A DNA stretch of 5,315 nt from Acidobacteriota bacterium. GTDB lineage: Bacteria; Acidobacteriota; Terriglobia; Bryobacterales; Bryobacteraceae. The notes beneath the pieces are model-generated. The model was given only the letters and a program-made list of their open reading frames with translations. It was not told the DNA's origin and ran no database searches. The stretch's first letter is position 1. Each line of letters opens with the position of its first letter. Shown one piece after another: positions 1 through 5,250 of the stretch. The stretch covers positions 1 to 5,315 of the forward strand of contig CANNLB010000268.1 of the NCBI GenBank assembly GCA_947505565.1. The letters are read 5' to 3'. Made by a program: the position numbers and the translations under genes.

Positions 1-487
1 CATCGGTCTGGAGAGCGTCGAGAACGCGCAGAACTTCCTTCGGGTTGCGGCCGACCGAGAGATCGTTCACGCTAACGAAACGGATGACGTTGGTCGGATC
101 GACGATAAAGGTAGCGCGCTGGGCGGCACCGATGTGCGGATCGCGGATGCCGAGGGCGGTGACCAACTCAGCCTTAAAGTCGGACAGCATCGGGAAGGGC
201 AGGTCACGAAGATCGTCGTGATGCAAACGCCAGTTCAGATGGGTGAACCAGGAATCGGTGGATCCGCCGAGAACCTGAGCGTCCCGGTCGGAAAACTCTT
301 TGTTCGCTTTGCCGAAAGCCGCAATCTCGGTGGGGCAGACGAAGGTGAAATCGAGGGGCCAAAAGAAGTAGACCTTCCACTTGTCAGCGTAGGTATCTTG
401 ATTGATCTCGGCGAACTCTTTGCCTTTCTCGAGTCTAACGGCCGCGTTCAAATGAAACGCGGGAAACTTCTCTCCAACTCCAAGCAT
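1..487 (-). CDS. ahpC: AhpC-type peroxiredoxin, 3' end outside the window
   Basis: Thiol peroxidase that reduces hydrogen peroxide, organic peroxides and peroxynitrite in the cytoplasm. Translating from the ATG at 487-485 gives 162 residues with no stop before the left edge. The active-site segment PLDFTFVCPTEI is present, with the peroxidatic cysteine at residue 51 (codon 337-335). The flanking FFWP, LPFPMLSD, TFIVDP, SVGRNP and EVLRVLDALQ segments match the Mycobacterium/acidobacterial AhpC subgroup. That family is about 180-195 residues long, so roughly the last 20-35 residues are missing. The lost part should include the C-x-C resolving cysteines, which therefore cannot be checked. The start is fixed by AGGAG ten bases upstream. 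It lies 6 nt after the stop of a Fur-family gene, so the two are almost certainly cotranscribed and peroxide- or iron-regulated. In the subgroup an AhpD-type reductant partner often follows, but that would be off the window. One oddity is GGSTDS where GVS.DS is usual. Confidence 0.95.
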   Translation of the reverse strand, partial: MLGVGEKFPAFHLNAAVRLEKGKEFAEINQDTYADKWKVYFFWPLDFTFVCPTEIAAFGKANKEFSDRDAQVLGGSTDSWFTHLNWRLHHDDLRDLPFPMLSDFKAELVTALGIRDPHIGAAQRATFIVDPTNVIRFVSVNDLSVGRNPKEVLRVLDALQTD

Positions 488-493
488 GCTTGT

Positions 494-937
494 TTATCTC
501 CTAGGTTTTTTTGAAGCGCAGACGGCACAAAGGCCCTGCGCTTCGACATGAAATCGATTCACCCGAAAGCCTTTCGGCAACGGGCGACGTAACTGAATCT
601 CGTCGAGGCCTTCGGTGGGAAGGTCGAACATCGTACGGCACTGCGTGCAGACGAAATGGTGGTGGGGCTCGTTGTTGGCTTCGAGCCGCAACGAACCGTG
701 ATGCAGGCTAACTTCCCCGATCAGGCCGCTGTCCAGGAAGGTGCGAATGTTGCGGTAGACGGTGCCGAGCGAAATCGACGGGATATCCATACGAACCCTA
801 TCAAACAGCATCTCCGGGCTCGGATGATCCTCAGCTTGCAAAAGGGCTCGGTAGAGCACTTGGCGTTGATGGGTACAGGGTAGCCCGGAAGAGACGCAAC
901 GATCGCGGAACCACTCCATGCGCTGCTCAATGTCCAT
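494..937 (-). CDS. Fur/PerR-family metal-dependent transcriptional repressor
   Basis: Cytoplasmic dimeric repressor, 147 residues from the ATG at 937. An N-terminal winged helix (about 1-80, with THQR and SLGTVYRNIR) is followed by a metal-binding dimerization domain. Structural zinc cysteines are C97/C100 (CTQC) and C137/C140 (CAVC). Regulatory-site candidates are H38, E86, H92, H94 and D105. Aligned by eye and without gaps to B. subtilis PerR (from memory), D105 matches the PerR aspartate 104, while E86 and R62 replace PerR Asp85 and Asn61 and look Fur-like. Position directly ahead of ahpC suggests control of peroxide defence, so PerR is the likelier role, but I leave the symbol blank. Start choice: 937 fits the family N-terminus. 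An in-frame ATG at 976 (13 more residues) has a better-placed but weak GAG motif and is the alternative. The 3' end doubles as the ahpC ribosome binding site. Confidence 0.93.
   Translation of the reverse strand: MDIEQRMEWFRDRCVSSGLPCTHQRQVLYRALLQAEDHPSPEMLFDRVRMDIPSISLGTVYRNIRTFLDSGLIGEVSLHHGSLRLEANNEPHHHFVCTQCRTMFDLPTEGLDEIQLRRPLPKGFRVNRFHVEAQGLCAVCASKKPRR
498..502 (-). promoter_or_regulatory. Shine-Dalgarno site of ahpC inside the fur-family gene
   Basis: On the minus strand this reads AGGAG, ten bases before the ahpC ATG. It lies within the last two arginine codons (AGG AGA) of the regulator, directly before its TAA at 496-494. Ribosomes finishing the regulator therefore run over the ahpC ribosome binding site, which points to translational coupling. 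No separate ahpC promoter can be placed in the 6 nt gap. Confidence 0.75.
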
Positions 938-978
938 ACCCTTCGATAGATGCGGGACAATCCGGCCAGGATGCATGT

Positions 979-1005
979 TTCTCGCAGATGAGAACGATTC
1001 CTATC
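979..1005. promoter_or_regulatory. Possible operator: overlapping dyads before the fur-family gene
   Basis: The 63 nt between the RAYT-like stop (1001) and the regulator start (937) holds two imperfect dyads. One is TTCTC-N6-GAGAA at 979-994. The other, read on the minus strand at 1005-987, is GATAGGAATCGTTCTCATC: its halves pair at 6 of 9 positions and it matches the classical 19-bp Fur consensus at 11 of 19 by my count. Fur-family genes are often autoregulated, so the location is sensible. Dyads this weak arise by chance about every hundred bases, and I could not find a convincing -35/-10 pair nearby, so this is tentative. Confidence 0.2.
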
Positions 1006-1576
1006 GGGCAGCCGCTCTTGCGTGCACTGTCTCGAGCAAAGGCTGGCCGGAGCCGATGCCAACGGTTAGCGCCGCTTCAAAAGCCGGGTCCGTCAGCCCC
1101 GCAAAGCGGGTCCAACGAGCGGGTCCATAAACTTCGTCCCAAAGCGCCATATCAAGTAGTCGGTCCGGATCTTCGCCCGAATGATGGGTGTTCCGGCTCG
1201 AGTACGGTGCCGACCGGGACTCAAGAAAACGGATTGCCGCCCAGAGTTGCGGACGATCAAAGGCGCAGGACTGGAACCGGCCCGACCAGATCCGTTCGCT
1301 CTGCTCGCTCCGTATGTGACGCCACAGCGAGTACTCCCGATTGACCTGCGCCAGGGTTCGGGACTGGGTCGCCGCACTCACCGGCAGGACAAGCAGATGG
1401 GCCTCCGTCGGCTGGAGGGAGTAGGCAAGGATAGAGAGGTGATGCCGGGACGCCGAGCGCCCAAGAACATGGAGGAAGGCTCTATAGTCGGTCTCATCCG
1501 TGAAGGCCGGCGTGGCAGCCATCTGGCGCACGTAGTGGGGGAAAAAAGGTAGGGTAATGCGGCGAGCTCTGGCCAT
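1001..1576 (-). CDS. Degenerate REP-associated tyrosine transposase-like (RAYT, Y1_Tnp) protein
   Basis: Intact 191-residue frame from the ATG at 1576; no good Shine-Dalgarno sequence is visible. The order of landmarks follows the RAYT/IS200-like family: MARxxRITLP at the N-terminus, PHYVRQ near residue 13, a 'hAYSLQPTEAHLLVLP' stretch at 50-65 where active members have AYCLMPNHxHLLL, then WSGRFQS (97-103), a helix ending IRFLES (115-120) where active members have xRYIELNP, and a C-terminal GSGQPLL resembling the family's TGRPLG. The HUH pair is thus E58-A59-H60 and the usual catalytic tyrosine position is F117, so single-strand DNA cleavage is not expected. Either it is a domesticated DNA-binding relic or a decaying gene whose frame has not yet broken. 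It sits 38 nt after argD and 63 nt before the regulator, in the same direction. Family assignment is by eye and fairly secure; function unknown. Confidence 0.75.
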   Translation of the reverse strand: MARARRITLPFFPHYVRQMAATPAFTDETDYRAFLHVLGRSASRHHLSILAYSLQPTEAHLLVLPVSAATQSRTLAQVNREYSLWRHIRSEQSERIWSGRFQSCAFDRPQLWAAIRFLESRSAPYSSRNTHHSGEDPDRLLDMALWDEVYGPARWTRFAGLTDPAFEAALTVGIGSGQPLLETVHARAAAR

Positions 1577-1614
1577 GCACCGAGGGAGTGCGGGCCAGAG
1601 CCCCGGTATCTCAA
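1577..1614 (-). other. Intergenic gap with small GC-rich imperfect hairpin (1591-1605)
   Basis: This 38 nt gap separates the aminotransferase stop from the RAYT-like start. On the minus strand 1605-1591 reads CGGGGCTCTGGCCCG, which folds as a 4-bp GC stem, one G-G mismatch, one further pair and a 3-nt loop. No run of T follows, so it is not a canonical intrinsic terminator. Cognate REP elements of RAYT genes are short GC-rich imperfect palindromes close to the gene, so a REP-like remnant is possible. A single copy in one window cannot show that. Confidence 0.25.
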
Positions 1615-2844
1615 CTATTTCGTCTTCGGCTTCTTGTACGCCCGAAACAGCCGACCGAGAACCTTTAAGCCTTGGTCTACCTCTTTCTCCTTCACGATGA
1701 AGGGCGGCAAAAACCGCAGAACGGTGTCGTGCGTGCAGTTGAACAGCACGCCCTGCTCCATGCCTTTCATGACGTAGTCTTTGCCCGGATGGTCGAGTTC
1801 GACGCCGATCATCAAGCCATGGCCACGAACGTCCTTGATGAATTTGTGTTTAGCCTGCAAGTCGCGGAGACCGGCGCGGAAGTACTCGCCCACGCGGTTG
1901 ATCTGCGGCAGCAACTCATCGAGAATATCGAGGAATTCCAGCGCCACCGCCGAGGCAAGAACGTTCCCGCCGAACGTGGTGCCGTGCATACCCGGCTTGA
2001 TTACGTTGCCCGTCCGCTCGTTCGTCATCACGACGCCTAGCGGCAGACCGCACGACAACGGTTTCGCCGTCACCATCACGTCTGGCTTCACTTCCGGCGC
2101 GATGAGGCTGTGCGACCAATACTGCCCCGTGCGGCCTACCCCGCACTGAATGGCATCGAAAACGAGCAGCGAGTTGTATTGATCGGCCAAGCGGCGGGCG
2201 GTGCGCAGGAACTCGGGCTGCATCGGGTGGACACCGCCTTCGCCCTGAATGCCTTCGATGACGATGCCGCTCGTCCGTTCGTTAAACGCCGCTTCGAGCG
2301 CAGCGATGTCATTGGCCGGAATCCAACGCGGACCCGCCAACAACGGCTCGAAATCCTTCCGGTACTTCGGCTGGCCGGTGATCGATATGGCACCCATCGT
2401 TCGACCATGGAACGAATTCTCCAGAGCGATAATCTCGGGTCGATCCGGTCCGCCGTGCGCGCGCATGATTTTGATCGCGGCCTCCATCGACTCGGCTCCG
2501 GAGTTAGTAAAGAACACGCGATCCAGGCCCGAGATCTGGCACAAGCGCTGGGCGAGTTTCCCGGTGTACTCGTGATAATAAAGGTTCGAGGTGTGGATCA
2601 GCAGCGCCGCCTGCTTCTGAATCACTTTCGTAATTCGAGGATGCGCATGGCCCAGCGCGTTCACGCCAATTCCGCTGAGAAGGTCGAGATACTTCCGGTT
2701 ATCGAGACCGTAGAGGTAGCAGCCTTTGCCGCGTCGCAAAGCGAGTGGGTATCGGGCATAAGTCGGCATCACATATTGACGCTCTAACTCCATCCACTGC
2801 TGTGACTCTGTAAGTTCGGCTACTGCATCTTTTGTTTCAACCAC
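1615..2844 (-). CDS. argD: Class III PLP aminotransferase, acetylornithine (ArgD) type
   Basis: Probable N-acetylornithine/succinyl-diaminopimelate aminotransferase acting in the cytoplasm in arginine or lysine synthesis. From the GTG at 2844 it has 409 residues, normal for the family. Seen in order: LLSGIGVNALGHAHP near 55-69, NSGAES (114-119), SFHGRT (144-149), the cofactor-nitrogen aspartate D230 in FDAIQ, GRTG (237-240), the PLP lysine K261 in TAKPLSCGLPLG, TTFGGN (289-294), and RGHGLMIGVEL. The residue after D230 is alanine, where most class III enzymes have glutamate (DEVQ/DEIQ). The frame stays open to 2967, but those extra residues lie wholly inside the esterase and look unlike the family. 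GTG at 2844 has AAGGAG 11 nt upstream. The ATG at 2793 (392 residues, starting MELERQYVM) is a good alternative. Other omega-aminotransferase specificities cannot be excluded, since no other arginine gene is nearby. Confidence 0.9.
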   Translation of the reverse strand: MVETKDAVAELTESQQWMELERQYVMPTYARYPLALRRGKGCYLYGLDNRKYLDLLSGIGVNALGHAHPRITKVIQKQAALLIHTSNLYYHEYTGKLAQRLCQISGLDRVFFTNSGAESMEAAIKIMRAHGGPDRPEIIALENSFHGRTMGAISITGQPKYRKDFEPLLAGPRWIPANDIAALEAAFNERTSGIVIEGIQGEGGVHPMQPEFLRTARRLADQYNSLLVFDAIQCGVGRTGQYWSHSLIAPEVKPDVMVTAKPLSCGLPLGVVMTNERTGNVIKPGMHGTTFGGNVLASAVALEFLDILDELLPQINRVGEYFRAGLRDLQAKHKFIKDVRGHGLMIGVELDHPGKDYVMKGMEQGVLFNCTHDTVLRFLPPFIVKEKEVDQGLKVLGRLFRAYKKPKTK

Positions 2845-3638
2845 TCGACCATTTTCTCCTTGTAGTTCTGATAGGCCGGGATTTCCTCCCAGCCGCCAAT
2901 GCCGTGAGGGGCATCGGGGACCGCGAACACTTCGCAGGAAGCGCCCACTAATTTCATTTTCGCGCACATCGACGTCGACTGGGCGAATGGCACCGATTCA
3001 TCTTTGGTGCCGTGAATGAAAAGAATCGGCGGCATGTCTCGTTTGACGTATGTGATGCCGGAAGCCTCGCGCATTTTGGCCAGTTCCGGCGGAGTAATCC
3101 CCGTCCCGCCGAGCAATTGCGTCACATTTTTGCCCGGCGAACCGAACCGCTTCGAGCGAGCTTCAACGTCGGTCAGGCAGTAAAAGCAGACCACGGCGGC
3201 AACGCGTGTGGCGGAAGTGGCCCTCGCTCCTGCCAACGCTGCGAGGTGACCACCAGCGCTTTCGCCCATCAGCGCAATGCGTGTGGGGTCGACCTTGTAA
3301 GCCGCCGCGTTGCGTTTCACCCAGACGATGGCCGCGTTCACATCGTCAAAAGCCGCCGGATGCTGAAACCGCGGACTCAGACGATAGTTGATCGTGAACC
3401 AAGCGAAACCACCCCGAATCAGCGGGGGAAATAGCGGCGGAACGTAAGTGTTCTTATCCCCGGCTTCCCAGCCCCCACCGTGCACGACGATGACTGTGGG
3501 AAACGGCCCCGGGCCTTCGGGCACCCAGGCGTCGAGCGTCAGCGAGTAACCATCAGGTCTCGAAAACTCGATATCTCGCCGGAGTTCAGCACATACTGGC
3601 GGCAGACTAATTAGCAGTAGGAGAGGCAGGCGTAGCAC
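2820..3638 (-). CDS. Secreted alpha/beta-hydrolase esterase (BD-FAE / esterase-lipase-like)
   Basis: Serine hydrolase of the alpha/beta-hydrolase fold, probably cleaving carboxylic or carbohydrate esters outside the cytoplasm. From the GTG at 3638 it has 272 residues. An N-terminal signal peptide (about 1-17: LRLPLLLLISLPP core, V-C-A before the likely cut) precedes the domain. The oxyanion motif HGGGW is at 53-57, INYRLSP follows, the nucleophile elbow GESAGG has S127, the acid is probably D213 (GTKDESVP), and the base is H245 (DAPHGIGGW). All three triad residues are present. The frame opens 15 nt earlier with TTG (3653), but GAGGAG 7 nt before GTG 3638 decides the start. The first 32 nt overlap the end of the M28 peptidase gene and the last 25 nt overlap the aminotransferase. 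Substrate is not predictable; 'BD-FAE' (feruloyl/acetylxylan-type) is a family resemblance only. A lipobox reading of PPVC is poor. Confidence 0.9.
   Translation of the reverse strand: MLRLPLLLLISLPPVCAELRRDIEFSRPDGYSLTLDAWVPEGPGPFPTVIVVHGGGWEAGDKNTYVPPLFPPLIRGGFAWFTINYRLSPRFQHPAAFDDVNAAIVWVKRNAAAYKVDPTRIALMGESAGGHLAALAGARATSATRVAAVVCFYCLTDVEARSKRFGSPGKNVTQLLGGTGITPPELAKMREASGITYVKRDMPPILFIHGTKDESVPFAQSTSMCAKMKLVGASCEVFAVPDAPHGIGGWEEIPAYQNYKEKMVEWLKQKMQ
2856..2861 (-). promoter_or_regulatory. Shine-Dalgarno site favouring the GTG start of the aminotransferase
   Basis: Minus-strand AAGGAG lies 11 nt before the GTG at 2844. It is inside the esterase gene, in its Lys-Glu codons near the C-terminus. 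The spacing is somewhat long, so the start at 2844 is preferred but not certain over ATG 2793, which has no comparable motif. Confidence 0.5.
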
Positions 3639-5250
3639 TCGAAGACTCCTCAAGCCGCTTAGCCGGTTTCGGCAGCGGCTTCCGCGGTAACATCTCTTCC
3701 CGGTTGGCTGCCTGATATAGGAACGCGGCCATGATCGCCGACGCCTGCATCATGTCCGATTTCGGAACGTAATCAAAGACGTCCATGTTCGAGTGATGGG
3801 TGGTCGAAAAATATTCAAGCGGATCCTGAATGAACTGGAACGCCGGCAGCCCGACGTTATTAAACGGCACATGATCGGTCGACCCCGTGTTTCGAATCGT
3901 CACGGTGTTGGCCCCGTAGTCGCGGAAGGGGGACAGCCAAGCATCGAACACCGGGCGCAGCATATCGTTGCTCTGCAGATAGATCCCGCGGATCTTGCCG
4001 CCGCCATTATCGAGGTTAAAGTAGGCCTGCAACTTGGCATGATCGGCTTTGGTCACCATCGTTTCCCGGTCGGCGAAATGATCTTTTACGTAGGCCGCCG
4101 AACCAAACAGCCCCTGCTCCTCACCACTCCACAGAGCCAACCGAATCGTTCGGTCGGTCTTCAAATCCAGAGCCTTGATAATCCGCAGCGCTTCAATTCC
4201 GACCGCACAACCGGCACCGTTATCGGTCGCCCCGGTGGCCCCGTGCCAAGAGTCCAAATGCGCCCCCACCATCACGACTTCGTCTTTCTTCGAAGTGCCC
4301 GGAATCTCGGCCACAACGTTGTAGGTCTCACGGTTGAAATACTCGGTCTTCACGTCGAGTTCCACCTTCACTGGCACCTTCTTTTCGACGAGGCGCGCGA
4401 TTCGGTTGTAGTGTTCAATCGTCAGTGAGATCATCGGCGGAGGAATCGGATCTTTCTCATCCCGACCGCCCCCATTGGCCGCGAACACAGTTCCCGCTTC
4501 GCCCCGATAGCCGGGCATTAAAAGCCCCGTCACCCCTTCGTCAACCAGCCATTGGTGATATTTTTGCCGAAAGGCCACCAGCCGCTCGCGGGTCATCGGC
4601 TGGCCGTCCGGGCCGGGCGGCAGATTGCGCATCGCCGCCGTCGGCAGGCCAAACACGCCCGACGGGGAAGGGTCCATCGCCATCGCTTCAGCCGCCAAAG
4701 CGGCATCATCGTACCGGCGTCCCCGAGCGAGAGTATGCAACCCCACGTCGCGCGGCGGATCGGAGATCACAATCTTCCCTTTCAGTTTGCCCTTCCATTT
4801 TTCAAGATCCGCGTCGGTTCGCAACGTGGCCATGACGACCTCGGCAGTCACCGGCCCATTCGTCCCGCCGGTCCATGCGTTCGGGTAGCCGATCAACGGC
4901 GAATACGTCGGATCCACCAGTTGGGCGGAGAACTTCGAATAGGCCCAGCCACGGCCAAACCCGCCCCATTTTTCGAACTTCACGTCTTTCACGCCGAACG
5001 ATTCCAGGCGCTTCTTGACCCATTCGGCGGCCTTGTCGTAGCCCGGAGAAGCAGTGAGTCGCGGACCATTCACGTCCGTCAGGTAGAAGAGGTGATCCAT
5101 CACTTGTGAGTTTTCAATCGCCTCTCCCTTGATGCGATGAATCCCCATCAGGTCGACCTTTTCGTTCGAAAGAAGAACGACCTTATCTTGCGCTAACAAT
5201 CCCGCAGCGATGGCTGCGCTCAATGCCAGAATTCGGGTGACGGTAATCAC
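3607..5250 (-). CDS. Secreted M28-family zinc metallopeptidase with PA-like insert
   Basis: Probable exported di-zinc aminopeptidase or carboxypeptidase. From the GTG at 5250 it has 547 residues. A signal peptide (about 1-21: ITVTRILALSAAIAAGLLA, A-Q cut region) is followed by an N-terminal part with FYLTDVNGPRLTASPGY, a PA-like insert around 130-290, and the M28 catalytic domain. Zinc ligands and catalytic residues fall in order: H331 (AHLDSW), D343 (ATDNGAG), catalytic E377 and ligand E378 (SGEEQGLFGS), D414 (FNLDNGGG) and H486 (THHSNMD). All are conserved, so it should be active. The tail (from about 522) is Pro/Ser/Ala/Lys-rich. Start is uncertain: GTG 5250 has GAGG only 3 nt upstream, TTG 5259 has none, and the frame has no upstream stop before the window edge. 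Either start leaves a complete signal peptide. It is the first gene seen of the minus-strand series and overlaps the esterase by 32 nt. Confidence 0.93.
   Translation of the reverse strand: MITVTRILALSAAIAAGLLAQDKVVLLSNEKVDLMGIHRIKGEAIENSQVMDHLFYLTDVNGPRLTASPGYDKAAEWVKKRLESFGVKDVKFEKWGGFGRGWAYSKFSAQLVDPTYSPLIGYPNAWTGGTNGPVTAEVVMATLRTDADLEKWKGKLKGKIVISDPPRDVGLHTLARGRRYDDAALAAEAMAMDPSPSGVFGLPTAAMRNLPPGPDGQPMTRERLVAFRQKYHQWLVDEGVTGLLMPGYRGEAGTVFAANGGGRDEKDPIPPPMISLTIEHYNRIARLVEKKVPVKVELDVKTEYFNRETYNVVAEIPGTSKKDEVVMVGAHLDSWHGATGATDNGAGCAVGIEALRIIKALDLKTDRTIRLALWSGEEQGLFGSAAYVKDHFADRETMVTKADHAKLQAYFNLDNGGGKIRGIYLQSNDMLRPVFDAWLSPFRDYGANTVTIRNTGSTDHVPFNNVGLPAFQFIQDPLEYFSTTHHSNMDVFDYVPKSDMMQASAIMAAFLYQAANREEMLPRKPLPKPAKRLEESSSATPASPTAN
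3646..3651 (-). promoter_or_regulatory. Shine-Dalgarno site deciding the esterase GTG start
   Basis: Minus-strand GAGGAG with a 7 nt spacer before the GTG at 3638. It lies inside the peptidase gene, in its Glu-Glu-Ser codons close to the C-terminus. This is the strongest ribosome binding site in the window. It argues for GTG over the upstream TTG, and for coupling of esterase translation to that of the peptidase. Confidence 0.75.

Noticed and set aside
134..514. Plus-strand open frame opposite ahpC
   Set aside because: The minus strand encodes an unmistakable peroxiredoxin with its active-site motif; the plus frame is a shadow.
721..1062. Alternative minus-strand frame of 113 codons across the RAYT-regulator junction
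   Set aside because: It is out of frame with both conserved proteins and has no recognisable domain.
1577..1614. Intrinsic terminator between the aminotransferase and the RAYT-like gene
   Set aside because: The hairpin has only a short interrupted stem and no T-run follows on the minus strand.
2110..2787. Long plus-strand open frame (225 codons) opposite the aminotransferase
   Set aside because: It is antisense to a clearly conserved enzyme, shows no recognisable motif, and such frames are common opposite GC-rich genes.
2845..2967. N-terminal extension of the aminotransferase by 41 residues to a GTG at 2967
   Set aside because: It would overlap the esterase by 148 nt and is Arg/Pro/Gly-rich without similarity to ArgD N-termini; GTG 2844 with AAGGAG fits better.
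3793..4428. Plus-strand open frame of 211 codons opposite the M28 catalytic domain
   Set aside because: Shadow of the conserved peptidase frame; no ribosome binding site or family resemblance. The same holds for the frame at 4552-5109.
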